A DNA stretch of 64,000 bases from Massilia sp. UMI-21 (GTDB lineage: Bacteria; Pseudomonadota; Gammaproteobacteria; Burkholderiales; Burkholderiaceae_D). Numbering within the stretch: the first letter of the stretch is position 1; each line of letters begins with the position of its first letter. The DNA lies in contig CP063848.1 in assembly GCA_015277795.1 (NCBI GenBank), positions 1 to 64,000 of the forward strand, written 5' to 3'. Below, piece after piece: positions 36,310 through 46,194 of this stretch. Under the pieces are notes generated by a model. That model was not told where the DNA came from. It was given only the letters and a program-made list of their open reading frames with translations, and ran no database searches. Both the position numbers and the translations under genes were made by a program.

Positions 36310-38085
36310 CTACCCCGCAGACGCCTGCACCGCACCCGGCTCCGGCTTCCGCTCGCCGATCTGCTGGCGCCACATCGCGTAGTACAGGCCTTTCTGCGCC
36401 ACCAGGGCGGCGTGCGTGCCGGTTTCGACGATGCGGCCCTTTTCCAGCACGTGGATGGCGTCGGCATGCATGACGGTGGACAGCCGGTGCGCGATCAGGA
36501 TCGTGATCTGGCCGGCGCGCGCCGAGATGTCGCGCACGGTGTTGGTGATCTGCTCTTCGGTGAGCGAATCGAGCGCCGACGTCGCCTCGTCGAAGATCAG
36601 GAGACGCGGCTCGCGCACCAGCGCCCGGGCGATCGACAGGCGTTGCTTCTCGCCGCCCGACAGCTTCATGCCGCGCTCGCCGATGATCGTGTCCAGTCCC
36701 TCGGGCGACTTCTCGACCAGGTTCAGGCAGGAAGCTTGCGCCATCGCGGCCATGAGCTGCGCATCGCTCGCATCCGGTTTCACGAACAGCAGGTTGTCGC
36801 GGATGGTCCCCGCGAACAGGTGGGTCTCCTGGGTCACGAAGCCGATCTGGCGGCGTGCCTCGTTGTAGCGCAGGTCTTCGGTCGAGATCTCGTTGTAGAA
36901 CACCTTGCCGCGCGCCGGCGTGTACAGCCCCACCAGCAGCTTCACCAGGGTCGACTTGCCCGAGCCGGAGGGCCCGACGAAGGCAAGCGTCTGCCCCAGG
37001 GCGGCGCTGAACGAGATATCCTCCAGCGCGTCTTCGGGCGCCCCCTTGTGGCGAAAGCCGACCTCGGCGAAGCGGATCTGCTGGAGCGGTCCGATCTCGA
37101 CGAAGTCTTGCGGACGGCGCTCGATCGGCTTGTCCATCAGCGCGCGGAAGTTCAGCAGCGAGGCCTCGACCTCGCGGTGCGCCAGGATGATGTTCCCCAA
37201 CTCCTGCAGCGGCGCGAAGATCGCCACCGAGATGAACTGCATCGCGATCAGTTCGCCGGTCGAGAGGACATTCCGGAAGATCAGCCATAGCAGCGCGAAC
37301 AGGATCGCCAGTTTCAGCAGGCTCAGGGTACTGCCCTGCAGGAAGGAGAGCAGGCGGATCCGCTTCACTTTCTCCATCTCGAGCGCGAAGATGCTGTCGG
37401 TCTGCGCCTTCAGGCGCCGGATCTCGGTGAAGGTCAGGCCCAGGCTCTTGATCAGCTCGATGTTGCGCAGCGACTCGGTGATGAAACCGGAATTCCGGTT
37501 GGTTTCGCGCACGATCGAACGCTGCTGGGTCTTGATCTCGCGCGAGAGCAGGCCGGTCAGCCCGCCCAGCACCAGCACCCCGACCACGAACACCGGCACC
37601 AGCAGCCAGTGCTTGGTGACCGCGTACCAGACCAGGAAGGAGACCCCGACCAGCGAGGCAAATACGGTGTTGATGAAGGTGTTGATGAAGCGTTCGCTGT
37701 CGGCGCGCACCTTCTGCAGCAGCGACAGGGTCTCGCCGCTGCGCAGGTCTTCGAATTCCTGGTATTTCAGGCGCAGCACCTGCCGCAGGCCGTCATTGAA
37801 AATCGCCACGCCCAGCCGCTGCACCACCAGTCTCGTGACATATTCCTGCAGCGCCTTGGCCAGGCGCGCCAGCAGGGCCACCAGCACGGCAAGCCCCAGC
37901 AGGCGCATCACGCCGGACACCAGCTGCTCGTCGGTCCTGTCGCCGGGATGGAGGGCATAGTCGTCGATGATCTTGCCGAAGATGATCGGGTCGACCAGGT
38001 TCAGCACCTGTGCCAGGCCGGCCAGCAGCAGCGCCAGCATGGCGAGGCGCCAGTGCGGGCGCAGGTAGCTCCAGAGGATGTGCAT
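36310..38085 (-). CDS. ABC transporter, fused permease and ATPase (exporter type)
   Basis: A 591-residue half-transporter that would homodimerise. The N-terminal 310 residues hold six membrane helices of the type I exporter fold. The nucleotide-binding domain has Walker A GPSGSGKST, Q-loop FVTQETHLFAG, signature LSGGEKQR, Walker B RLLIFDEATSALD and the H-loop in LIAHRLST. The family includes lipid flippases, multidrug and peptide exporters; no accessory protein or precursor peptide gene lies nearby, so the substrate is open. Confidence 0.9.
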   Translation of the reverse strand: MHILWSYLRPHWRLAMLALLLAGLAQVLNLVDPIIFGKIIDDYALHPGDRTDEQLVSGVMRLLGLAVLVALLARLAKALQEYVTRLVVQRLGVAIFNDGLRQVLRLKYQEFEDLRSGETLSLLQKVRADSERFINTFINTVFASLVGVSFLVWYAVTKHWLLVPVFVVGVLVLGGLTGLLSREIKTQQRSIVRETNRNSGFITESLRNIELIKSLGLTFTEIRRLKAQTDSIFALEMEKVKRIRLLSFLQGSTLSLLKLAILFALLWLIFRNVLSTGELIAMQFISVAIFAPLQELGNIILAHREVEASLLNFRALMDKPIERRPQDFVEIGPLQQIRFAEVGFRHKGAPEDALEDISFSAALGQTLAFVGPSGSGKSTLVKLLVGLYTPARGKVFYNEISTEDLRYNEARRQIGFVTQETHLFAGTIRDNLLFVKPDASDAQLMAAMAQASCLNLVEKSPEGLDTIIGERGMKLSGGEKQRLSIARALVREPRLLIFDEATSALDSLTEEQITNTVRDISARAGQITILIAHRLSTVMHADAIHVLEKGRIVETGTHAALVAQKGLYYAMWRQQIGERKPEPGAVQASAG

Positions 38086-38327
38086 GTTGGCATCTTACCA
38101 ATGCATGCCTCGCGGGCGCGCACGGCCGGCCGCCTGCGCTGCGACAGCACGCGACGGGCTGAACGCGGCGTCACATCCCCGGCAAACACAGTAAAGTGAT
38201 CATATTTGCCACACTTTTCTGCAGGAGGACGACGTGAAAGACAGCAGCTGTGCTCCCGGACCGCGGTCCCTGCTGTCTGCCATCGGCCAGGCCCGGTCCG
38301 CACGCCTGATCCCACGGAGCTGACGGC

Positions 38328-41252
38328 ATGCTGCTCCTGCTCCTGCTCCTGCTTCTGCCTTTCGGCGCCGCGCTGCTCGCCTCGTGGATGCCGGGCGATT
38401 CGCGCGACCGCCCCGCCGCCATCGCCGGCATTGCCACGCTGGCCGCGCTGGGGCTGGCGATCGCCCAGTTCGGCCGCATCGCCGCCGGCGAGGTCCCGCA
38501 GCTGCGTGTTGCATGGCTGCCGGAATTCGGGCTCGACATCGTCCTGCGCATGGACGGCCTGGCATGGGTGTTTACCGTCATGGTGCTCGGCATCGGCGCA
38601 CTGGTGCTGCTGTATGCGCGCTATTACATGTCGAAGCGCGATCCCGTCCCGCGCTTCTACGCCTACATCATGGCCTTCATGGGGTCGATGCTCGGGGTCG
38701 TCCTGTCGGGCAACCTCATCCAGCTGGTCGTGTTCTGGGAGCTGACCAGCGTCACGTCCTTTCTCCTGATCGGCTACTGGCAGGAGCGCAACGACGCCCG
38801 GCGCGGGGCGCGCATGGCCTTCGTGGTGACCGCCATGGGCGGCCTGTGCCTGCTGGCGGGCGTGCTGCTGCTCGGCCATATCGCCGGCAGCTACGAACTC
38901 GAGGCCGTGCTCGCGGCGGGCAACCGGATCCGCGACCACGACTGGTACCGGCCGGTCCTGGTGCTGGTCGTGCTCGGGGCGCTGACCAAGAGCGCCCAGT
39001 TCCCCTTTCACTTCTGGCTGCCGCATGCGATGGCCGCGCCGACACCGGTATCGGCCTACCTGCATTCCGCCACCATGGTCAAGGCCGGCGTGTTCCTGCT
39101 GATGCGCCTGTGGCCGGCCCTGGCGGGCAGCGTGGAGTGGTTCTGGGTGCTGGGCAGCGCCGGGGTCTGCACTTTGCTGCTGGGTTCCTTCTTCGCGATC
39201 TTCCAGAGCGACATGAAGGGGTTGCTGGCCTATTCCACCATCAGCCACCTGGGACTGATCACGGTCCTGATGAGCATCGGCACGCCGCTGTCGGTGGTGG
39301 CGGCCGTGTTCCACACCATGAACCATGCGGTGTTCAAGGCCTCGCTGTTCATGGCGGTCGGCATCATCGACCACGAGTCGGGCACGCGCGACATGCGCCT
39401 GCTGCGCGGACTACGGCGCGTCATGCCGCATACCGCGGCGCTGGCGATCGTGGCCAGCGCCGCCATGGCCGGCGTTCCCCTCATGAACGGCTTCCTGTCC
39501 AAGGAGATGTTCTTCGCCGAGACAGTGCACGTCGGCGGCCGCGAGAACTGGTGGATGTCGGTCGCGGCGGTGGCGATGGGCGTGTTCAGCGTGGCCTACT
39601 CGCTGCGCTACATCAGCGTCTTCTTCGGCCCCCTCGCGCGCAACCTGCCCGAGCAGCCGCATGAGCCGCCGCGCTGGATGCGCGTGCCGATCGAATGCCT
39701 GGTGCTGCTGTGCATTGCGGTGGGGGTGATGCCGGAGCGGGTGGTGGGCGATGTGCTGGCGGTGGCCGCTCACGCCATCCTGGGACCGACCATGCCGGAA
39801 TACGATCTGGCGATCTGGCACGGGTTCAACCTGCCGCTGGTGATGAGCCTGGTAGCACTGGGCGGCGGCCTGGTGTTGTACCTGGTGTTGCGCAAGCGCT
39901 TCGACCTGGCCCAGCGCGACCGCACCCCGCTGTTCCACCACCTGCGCGGCGCCCAGTTGTACGAGACCAGCATGCTGGGGCTGTCACTGGGCGCGCGTCG
40001 GCTGATCCGCCTGGCCGGCACACGCCACCTGCAGTCGCAACTGCTGGTGCTGGTGGCGGCCGGGGTGGCCGTTCCCCTGCTGCTGGCGCGGCCGGAGCGC
40101 AGCTGGCCGCTTCCCGGCCTGGCCGGCACCGATCCGCTGTTCGCCATGCTGTGGGTGATCGGCGCCGGCTGCGCGGTGGGCGCCGCCTGGCAGGCCAAAT
40201 ACCACCGCCTCACCGCCCTGGCCCTGGCCGGAGCCACCGGCCTGGCCACGACCATCACTTTCCTGTGGCTGTCGGCGCCCGACCTGGCGCTGACCCAGTT
40301 CATGGTCGAGACGGTGACCGCGATCCTGATCCTGCTCGGCCTGCGCTGGCTGCCGCCGCGCTTTGCGCCGCCCGGCCTCGCGCCGCACGCGCCGGCCGCT
40401 ACCCGGCTGCGGCGCGCGCGCGATGCGACGGTGGCCGTGGCCGGCGGACTGGCCCTGGCAGCGGCAAGCTACACCGTGCTGACGCAGCCGCGCGTGAGCG
40501 GCATCCGCGATTTCTTCGTGCTGCGCGCCCTGCCCGAAGGCGGCGGCGCCAACGTGGTCAATGTGCTGCTGGTCGACTTCCGCGGCTTCGACACGCTGGG
40601 CGAGATCACGGTGCTGTCGGCGGTCGCGCTGACGGTCTATGCGCTGCTGCGGCGCTTCCGTCCCGCGCCCGAGAGCATTCCGATCCCGGTGCAGCAGGCC
40701 AACGACGTCGATCCGGCGGTGCGCCAGAAACCGGCCCAACAAGCCGGTTCCGGCTATCTGATGGTGCAGGCCATCTACCTGCGCTTCCTGCTGCCGGGCA
40801 TCGGCGTAGTGGCCGTCTACTTCTTCATGCGCGGCCACAACGAGCCGGGCGGCGGCTTCGTCGCCGGCCTGGTGTTTTCCACCGCGCTGATCGTGCAGTA
40901 CATGGTGGCCGGCACCGACTGGGTCGAGTCGCAACTGCGCCTGCGGCCGCATCGCTGGATCGGCTGGGGCCTGGCGCTGGCCTGCGGCACCGGGCTGGGC
41001 GCCTGGCTGTTCGGCTATCCCTTCCTGACCAGCCATACCGCGCACCTGCACCTGCCCCTGCTCGGCGAGCTGCACGTTCCGTCGGCCTTCCTGTTCGACC
41101 TGGGCGTGTTCTTCGTCGTGGTGGGCACCACCATGCTGGTACTGGTGGCGCTGGCGCACCAGTCGCTGCGCAGTCGCCGCACCGAGCGCGACGCCGCGCC
41201 CACAGCCCCGGCCACGCCCGCCACCATCGCGCCCCCCAAGGAGATCGAGTAA
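38328..41252 (+). CDS. mrpA: Mrp-type Na+/H+ antiporter subunit A/B fusion
   Basis: The largest subunit of the multisubunit cation/proton antiporter, related to complex I NuoL. The 974-residue protein has the NuoL-like proton channel (ELTSVTSFLLIGYWQ, TKSAQFPFHFWLPHAMAAPTPVSAYLHSATMVKAG). A NuoJ-like region follows, and from about residue 800 a complete MrpB domain (LPGIGVVAVYFFMRGHNEPGGGFVAG). No separate mrpB exists, as in group 2 (Pha-type) operons. It is first of six genes. The complex exports Na+ (or K+) and supports pH and salt tolerance. Confidence 0.95.
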   Translation: MLLLLLLLLLPFGAALLASWMPGDSRDRPAAIAGIATLAALGLAIAQFGRIAAGEVPQLRVAWLPEFGLDIVLRMDGLAWVFTVMVLGIGALVLLYARYYMSKRDPVPRFYAYIMAFMGSMLGVVLSGNLIQLVVFWELTSVTSFLLIGYWQERNDARRGARMAFVVTAMGGLCLLAGVLLLGHIAGSYELEAVLAAGNRIRDHDWYRPVLVLVVLGALTKSAQFPFHFWLPHAMAAPTPVSAYLHSATMVKAGVFLLMRLWPALAGSVEWFWVLGSAGVCTLLLGSFFAIFQSDMKGLLAYSTISHLGLITVLMSIGTPLSVVAAVFHTMNHAVFKASLFMAVGIIDHESGTRDMRLLRGLRRVMPHTAALAIVASAAMAGVPLMNGFLSKEMFFAETVHVGGRENWWMSVAAVAMGVFSVAYSLRYISVFFGPLARNLPEQPHEPPRWMRVPIECLVLLCIAVGVMPERVVGDVLAVAAHAILGPTMPEYDLAIWHGFNLPLVMSLVALGGGLVLYLVLRKRFDLAQRDRTPLFHHLRGAQLYETSMLGLSLGARRLIRLAGTRHLQSQLLVLVAAGVAVPLLLARPERSWPLPGLAGTDPLFAMLWVIGAGCAVGAAWQAKYHRLTALALAGATGLATTITFLWLSAPDLALTQFMVETVTAILILLGLRWLPPRFAPPGLAPHAPAATRLRRARDATVAVAGGLALAAASYTVLTQPRVSGIRDFFVLRALPEGGGANVVNVLLVDFRGFDTLGEITVLSAVALTVYALLRRFRPAPESIPIPVQQANDVDPAVRQKPAQQAGSGYLMVQAIYLRFLLPGIGVVAVYFFMRGHNEPGGGFVAGLVFSTALIVQYMVAGTDWVESQLRLRPHRWIGWGLALACGTGLGAWLFGYPFLTSHTAHLHLPLLGELHVPSAFLFDLGVFFVVVGTTMLVLVALAHQSLRSRRTERDAAPTAPATPATIAPPKEIE

Positions 41253-41597
41253 ATGGAAACCGTCATCTCGCTCGCGATCGGCATCGTGTTCGGCTCCGGC
41301 ATCTGGCTGATCGTGCGTCCACGCAGCTACCAGGTGCTGATCGGACTGCTCCTGATGTCGTATGCCGTCAACCTGTTCATCTTCGTCATGGGTGGACTGA
41401 CGGTGGACAGTCCGCCGCTCACCCGTGCCGGCAAGGTCCCCGACCCGGCGGCGCTGGCCGATCCGGTGCCGCAGGCGCTGGTGCTCACCGCCATCGTGAT
41501 CGGCTTCGCCACCACCGCGCTGTACCTGGTGGTGATGATCGGCGCCCGCGGCCTGACCGGCACCGACCACGTGGACGGCGAGGAGCCCCGCATATGA
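41253..41597 (+). CDS. mrpC: Mrp antiporter subunit C
   Basis: A 114-residue NuoK-like protein with three membrane helices (LAIGIVFGSGIWLIV, VLIGLLLMSYAVNLFIFVMGG, PQALVLTAIVIGFATTALYL). The PQALVLTAIVI stretch is the family hallmark. It starts directly after the mrpA stop and its own stop overlaps the mrpD start by ATGA, so it is translationally coupled. Confidence 0.95.
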   Translation: METVISLAIGIVFGSGIWLIVRPRSYQVLIGLLLMSYAVNLFIFVMGGLTVDSPPLTRAGKVPDPAALADPVPQALVLTAIVIGFATTALYLVVMIGARGLTGTDHVDGEEPRI

Positions 41598-43237
41598 GCC
41601 TTGCATGGAGCGAACACCTGGCGATCCTGCCCGTGCTGCTGCCGCTGCTGAGCGGCGCGCTCATGACGCCGTTCACCCAGGGCTGGCACCGCCTCAAGTT
41701 CGCGCTCGCCTATGGCACGGTGCTGGCGTTGCTGGCCAATGCGCTGGCCCTGTGCATGCTGGCCGACGGCGTCCGGGCCGGCGGCATCGGCATCTACTTC
41801 GCCGCCAACTGGGCCGCCCCCTTCGGCATCACGCTGGTGGCCGACCGCCTGGCCGCCGCCATGCTGCTGCTGACGGCCGTGCTGGCGCTGGCGGCGCTGC
41901 ACTACGCCCAGCCGCGCTGGAGCCGGCTCGGCGTGCACTTCCATTCGCTGTTCCAGTTCCTGCTCATGGGGATCAACGGCGCCTTCCTGACCCACGACCT
42001 GTTCAACCTGTTCGTGTTCTTCGAGGTGATGCTGGCGGCTTCCTATGGCCTGGTCCTGCACGGCTACAACGCCGAGCGGCTGCGCGCCAGCCTGCATTAC
42101 ATCGCGGTCAACCTCACCGCTTCCCTGCTGTTCCTGATCGGCATCGCCCTGGTCTACGCGACCACGGGCACGCTCAACATGGCGGACCTGGCGGCGCGCA
42201 TCGGCGCGCTCGAGGCCGGACGCGGCGCCCTGCTGCATGCGGGCCTGAGCGTGCTGGCCCTGGCCTTCCTGGTCAAGGCGGCGATGTGGCCGTTCGGCTT
42301 CTGGCTGCCGACCACCTACGCGGCCGCCTCGCCGCCGGTCGCGGTCATGCTGGTCTTGATGACCAAGGTCGGCGCGTATGCGGTCCTGCGCGTCTGGCTG
42401 CTCGTGTTTCCCGACACCGGCGGCGATGCGGCAGCCTTCGGCTACGACGCGCTGCTGTGGGGCGGCATGGTAACGATCCTGTACGGCGCCGCCGGCATGC
42501 TGGCCACCGACACCGCCGGTCGGCTGGCCGGCTATGCGGCGGTCGTCTCGTCCGGCACGCTGCTGGCCGTCATCGGCTACGGCCAGGCCTCGCTGGTCAC
42601 CGCAGGGCTGTACTACTTTGTCGTATCGACCCTCGCCCTGGGCGCCTTCGTGCTGCTGATCGAACTGGTCGACCGCATCCGTACGCCGCGCGCCGCGATG
42701 CTGGCCCTGACCGCCGAAGCCTTCGCGGTCGAGGACATGCCGGCCGAGCCGAAAGGAAAAGGCGTGCCGGCGGCGATGGCCTTCCTGTCGCTGGCATTCA
42801 TGGCCTGCGCGCTCTCCATTGCGGGCCTGCCGCCGCTGGCGGGCTTCGTCGCCAAGTTCGGCATGTTCCACGCCGTGATCAACCCGGCGCCGGGCATGCC
42901 CGGCGTCGGCGCCGCCGGCTGGTGCCTGATGGCGCTGGTGTTCGGTTCCGGCCTGCTGGCCATCGTGTCGATGATGCGTTTCGGCGTGCGCAGCTTCTGG
43001 GCCACGGAAACGGCCGGCCCGCCCAGGCTGCACACGGCCGAGGTGGTGCCGGTGGTGGCGCTGCTGCTGGTGTCGGTGCTGCTGACGATCCAGGCCCGCC
43101 CCGTATTCGGCTACCTGGCGCGCGCCAGCGCCGAGCTGCACGACCCCGGGCTGTATGTCGAGCGCGTGCTGGGTACGCCCCCGGTGCCCGGCCCCGCCCG
43201 GCCGGACAAGGCTTCGCCGGCACCGGAGGCGCCATGA
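41594..43237 (+). CDS. mrpD: Mrp antiporter subunit D
   Basis: A NuoN/NuoM-like proton-conducting subunit of 547 residues with about fourteen helices. Key segments are FNLFVFFEVMLAASYGLVLHGY (conserved Glu) and FLVKAAMWPFGFWLPTTYAAASPPVAVML (conserved Lys). The start at 41594 is preceded by AGGAG, overlaps mrpC by ATGA, and matches the family start. The stop in turn overlaps mrpE. Confidence 0.95.
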   Translation: MSLAWSEHLAILPVLLPLLSGALMTPFTQGWHRLKFALAYGTVLALLANALALCMLADGVRAGGIGIYFAANWAAPFGITLVADRLAAAMLLLTAVLALAALHYAQPRWSRLGVHFHSLFQFLLMGINGAFLTHDLFNLFVFFEVMLAASYGLVLHGYNAERLRASLHYIAVNLTASLLFLIGIALVYATTGTLNMADLAARIGALEAGRGALLHAGLSVLALAFLVKAAMWPFGFWLPTTYAAASPPVAVMLVLMTKVGAYAVLRVWLLVFPDTGGDAAAFGYDALLWGGMVTILYGAAGMLATDTAGRLAGYAAVVSSGTLLAVIGYGQASLVTAGLYYFVVSTLALGAFVLLIELVDRIRTPRAAMLALTAEAFAVEDMPAEPKGKGVPAAMAFLSLAFMACALSIAGLPPLAGFVAKFGMFHAVINPAPGMPGVGAAGWCLMALVFGSGLLAIVSMMRFGVRSFWATETAGPPRLHTAEVVPVVALLLVSVLLTIQARPVFGYLARASAELHDPGLYVERVLGTPPVPGPARPDKASPAPEAP

Positions 43238-43752
43238 TGCGCTGGCTTCCCCATCCGATCGTGTCGCTGGGCCTGTGCGTACTGTGGCTGCTGCTCAACC
43301 AGTCGCTGTCGCCGGCGCACCTGCTGTTCGGGGCGCTGCTTGGCATTGCGGTGCCGTGGCTGTCGCGCCGGCTGCTGCCCCTCGGCTACCCGCGCATGCG
43401 CGCCCCGCTGACCATGGTGCGCCTGCTGGCCATGGCCACGGTCGAGATCGTACGCTCGTGCTTCGGTGTCAGCCGCATCATCCTGTCGGGGAACGCCCGC
43501 AATGTCGAGGCACGCTTCATCCTGGTGCCGCTGACCATCCGCGACCCCTATGGCCTGGCGATGCTGTCCTGCCTGATCACCATGACCCCCGGTACCGTCT
43601 GGGTCGAAATCCTGCCCGAGCGTTACGAACTGGCCATGCACGTGTTCGACCTGCACGACGCCGACTGGTGGGTCGATACCATCAAGACCCGCTACGAGCG
43701 GCCCCTGATCACCATTTTCGAACCGGAGAACGACAATGGACACCCTGCTTGA
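43234..43752 (+). CDS. mrpE: Mrp antiporter subunit E
   Basis: A 172-residue subunit with two N-terminal membrane helices and a soluble part containing LTIRDPYGLAMLSCLITMTPGTVWVEI, the MrpE hallmark. Its start (ATGATG, preceded by CGGAGG) overlaps the mrpD stop. Its 3' end overlaps mrpF by 17 bp. Confidence 0.94.
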   Translation: MMRWLPHPIVSLGLCVLWLLLNQSLSPAHLLFGALLGIAVPWLSRRLLPLGYPRMRAPLTMVRLLAMATVEIVRSCFGVSRIILSGNARNVEARFILVPLTIRDPYGLAMLSCLITMTPGTVWVEILPERYELAMHVFDLHDADWWVDTIKTRYERPLITIFEPENDNGHPA

Positions 43753-44014
43753 ATTCGCCGTCGGCTACGCCCTGGTCTGCGTCCTGCTGGCGATGGTGCT
43801 GTGCACCGTACGCCTGCTGGTCGGCCCCGAGGCGCACGACCGGGTGCTGGCGCTGGACACGCTCTGGATGTCGGGCATGCTGCTGGCCATCGTGCTCGGC
43901 ATCCGCTTCGGCACCCAGGTGTATTTCGAGGTGGCGCTGCTGGTGGCGCTGCTCGGCTTCGCCTCGACCTTTGCCCTGGCAAAGTTCCTGATGCGTGGGG
44001 AGATCATCGAATGA
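43736..44014 (+). CDS. mrpF: Mrp antiporter subunit F
   Basis: A small 92-residue, three-helix subunit. LLVGPEAHDRVLALDTLW is the signature of MrpF/PhaF. GGAG lies upstream of the ATG inside mrpE. Its stop overlaps mrpG by ATGA. Confidence 0.94.
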   Translation: MDTLLEFAVGYALVCVLLAMVLCTVRLLVGPEAHDRVLALDTLWMSGMLLAIVLGIRFGTQVYFEVALLVALLGFASTFALAKFLMRGEIIE

Positions 44015-44409
44015 AGGGCATCGAGGCCATTCCCGGCTGGGCGGCGCTGCCGGTGGCCCTGCTGCTGGTGCTGGGCGCCAGCATCGTCCTGATCGGCGCC
44101 TTCGGCCTGGTGCGCCTGCCCCTGTTCTACCAGCGCATCCACGGCCCGGCCATCACGGTCACCCTCGGCGCCGCCTGCCTGCTGCTGGCCTCGACAATCT
44201 ATTTCACGGTGGCGCAGTCGCGCCTGGTGATTCATGAAATCCTGATCGGGGTATTCATCTTCCTGACGGCGCCGGTGGTGACGATGACGATCGTGCGCGC
44301 CGCGGTGTACCGCGACCTGCGGGCGCGCAAGCACGATTCCGGCGCGACGGCGGGAGAGGTGTATGTCATTCCCGAACAACCCGACGAGGAAGTGCCGGGC
44401 CGGCGCTAG
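44011..44409 (+). CDS. mrpG: Mrp antiporter subunit G
   Basis: The last gene of the antiporter operon, 132 residues, three helices. FGLVRLPLFYQRIHGPAITVTLG and IGVFIFLTAPVVTMTIVRAA are the family blocks. The hydrophilic tail (about 105-132) is variable. Six overlapping or abutting genes mrpA to mrpG ensure subunit stoichiometry. Confidence 0.94.
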   Translation: MKGIEAIPGWAALPVALLLVLGASIVLIGAFGLVRLPLFYQRIHGPAITVTLGAACLLLASTIYFTVAQSRLVIHEILIGVFIFLTAPVVTMTIVRAAVYRDLRARKHDSGATAGEVYVIPEQPDEEVPGRR

Positions 44410-44593
44410 CCGTAACATCGGCGGCTTCCTTGCGCTTGCGATCTTCTTCCGCCTGCCGACGCGCGCGTTCGCGCTCGCGCTCGGCCGCGGCCAGTTGTTT
44501 CGCGAGCTTGCCGGCGGCGGCCTGTGCTGCGGGCGTCGCCGCCTTGCAATAGCTCAGGGCAACACACTTTTTCGCGCGTAAGGCAATAAAGGT
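44366..44593 (-). pseudogene. Remnant of a small coiled-coil protein gene
   Basis: A minus-strand open frame without a start codon reads KKCVALSYCKAATPAAQAAA, then GKLAKQLAAAERERERARRQ and EEDRKRKEAAD, strongly helical and protein-like. An in-frame TAG closes it upstream at 44594 and no ATG or GTG opens it. It overlaps the 3' end of mrpG. It probably is the 3' part of a truncated gene. The rest of 44410-44690 shows nothing else. Confidence 0.35.
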
Positions 44594-44688
44594 CTAGGCG
44601 ATGCGATGTCGTGCTGACATCAAAAGTTTCGTCTAAATAAGGCGATATGCGGTTTGTACGACATGACACCGGTGCGCGTGATCGGCAA

Positions 44689-44720
44689 TAAAAAAACGAA
44701 GCCACCGAGGTGGCTTCGTT
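44689..44720 (-). terminator. Terminator after ssb
   Basis: Stem AACGAAGCCAC / GTGGCTTCGTT with a tetraloop-sized centre (CGAG) is preceded on the plus strand by a run of A, giving a U-run on the minus strand. It is 30 bp after the ssb stop. Confidence 0.88.
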
Positions 44721-44750
44721 TTCAGGTAAGACTTCGCAGAATAGTACGTA

Positions 44751-45254
44751 TCAGAACGGGATGTCGTCATCCATGTCCGAGAAGTTCGGCGCCGGGCGCT
44801 GCGGTTGCGGACGGGCTGCCGGTGCCGGCGGGGCCTGGCGAGGGGCCGGGCGCTGCTGCGGCTCGTAGCCGCCGCCGTCATCCATGCCGCCGCCCATGCT
44901 GTCGCCGCCGCCCATGCCCTGGCGACCGCCCAGCATCTGCATGTTCTCAGCGATGATGTCGGTTGCGTAGCGCTCGATGCCGTCCTTGTCGGTGTACTTG
45001 CGGGTCTGCAGGCGGCCTTCGACGTAGACCGAGGAGCCCTTCTTGAGGTACTGCCCCACGATCTCGGCCAGGCGGCCGAAGAACGAGATGCGGTGCCACT
45101 CGGTCAGTTCTTTCTGTTCGCCGGTCTGGCGGTCCTTCGATTTGTACGAGGTGGCCACCGCGATGTTCGCGATTGCGTCGCCGCTCGGCATGTAGCGGAT
45201 TTCCGGGTCGCGGCCGAGGTTGCCGACGATGATGACCTTGTTGACTGATGCCAT
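44751..45254 (-). CDS. ssb: Single-stranded DNA-binding protein
   Basis: SSB coats single-stranded DNA in replication, recombination and repair. The 167-residue protein has the OB-fold ([45 protein letters not shown]), a flexible Gly/Gln/Pro-rich linker from about 112, and the acidic tip DMDDDIPF that docks partner proteins. GGAG precedes the ATG. It lies 1.2 kb from uvrA, separated by an acetyltransferase gene; uvrA and ssb are neighbours in many proteobacteria. Confidence 0.96.
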   Translation of the reverse strand: MASVNKVIIVGNLGRDPEIRYMPSGDAIANIAVATSYKSKDRQTGEQKELTEWHRISFFGRLAEIVGQYLKKGSSVYVEGRLQTRKYTDKDGIERYATDIIAENMQMLGGRQGMGGGDSMGGGMDDGGGYEPQQRPAPRQAPPAPAARPQPQRPAPNFSDMDDDIPF

Positions 45255-45468
45255 GTTGATACTCCAGTAGATTTTGTAGAGCCCTGACTCTGCACGTGAC
45301 TAAGCGTCAGGGAACGCGTGCTGCAACTGGGTATTATGGGGCCGATGAGCAGGAACCGAAAGTGCTTTTTTCGCGGCGTTGCAGCACTCAAATTGAGACC
45401 GGGCCCCGCCCCGGCAGGTGCCCGCCGGCGCGGTGATCCGGCGCAAAAAATACCGTATCCGGTCCGGC

Positions 45469-46194
45469 TCAGGTCTGCTTGCCGTGCTGCGCTTCGAAGG
45501 CCTCGCGGCTGGCTTTTAAGCTGGCAATCGTGGCAAGGGCCTGGTCCTCCTCCATGGTCATGTCTTGCAGGAACATCGCATTGTTGTCGCGGATCCAGGT
45601 CAGCGGCATGTCCCACCATGCCAGGTCCAGCAGGGCCGCGCGCACGGATTCAGAAAAGCGGAAACGGATCAATTTGGCCGGCGACCCGGCATACACGCCG
45701 TAGGGTTCCGAGCGGAAGTTGGGCGGCAGCAGCGAACGGGCGCCGATGATGCAGCCGTTCTCGATGATGCCGCCGCCCAGCATCATGACCTCGTCGCCGA
45801 TCCAGACATCGTTCTTGATGATCGAATCGGCATATTGCGGAGGCGGCGCGTTCTGCAGGCCCATGCCGGCGATCGAGAACATGTAGGTCGAGATCGTCCT
45901 GGTCTCGTGCTGTCCGTTGAGCAGAAAGCGCAGGCGCAGGCCACCCGCGACGAAGCGCCCGATTGCCAGGCCCTGGTGCCCGGCGTCGTACTTGGCCAGC
46001 GAGCCGACGCCGAGGCCCGAGCAGCGGCCGATATAAAAATGGCCATGCTGCGCCTCCTGGTCGCGCCAGTCGCGGAAAAACTGATGGGGAATGAGGCTGG
46101 TTCCACCGCTGGCGTAACCCAGGACGGTGAACTGTCCCGCCCATGGATGGTCTTCCTGGACGCCGTTGAAATCGTCTTCCGTCGTGATCTGCAT
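45469..46194 (-). CDS. CatB-like acetyltransferase (left-handed beta-helix)
   Basis: A 241-residue hexapeptide-repeat protein of the xenobiotic acetyltransferase type. FYIGRCSGLGVGSLAKYDAGHQ and IIKNDVWIGDEVMMLGGGIIENGCIIGARSL show the imperfect hexads of the coil. PYGVYAGSPAKLIRFRFSE is the typical C-terminal closing motif. Acetyl-CoA-dependent transfer to a hydroxyl of a sugar or small molecule is expected; chloramphenicol activity should not be assumed. Transcribed alone, upstream of ssb on the same strand. Confidence 0.8.
   Translation of the reverse strand: MQITTEDDFNGVQEDHPWAGQFTVLGYASGGTSLIPHQFFRDWRDQEAQHGHFYIGRCSGLGVGSLAKYDAGHQGLAIGRFVAGGLRLRFLLNGQHETRTISTYMFSIAGMGLQNAPPPQYADSIIKNDVWIGDEVMMLGGGIIENGCIIGARSLLPPNFRSEPYGVYAGSPAKLIRFRFSESVRAALLDLAWWDMPLTWIRDNNAMFLQDMTMEEDQALATIASLKASREAFEAQHGKQT

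Noticed and set aside
38328..41252. mrpA/mrpB fusion as an assembly error
   Set aside because: Fused A/B subunits are standard in Pha-type antiporter operons and both domains are intact in one frame.
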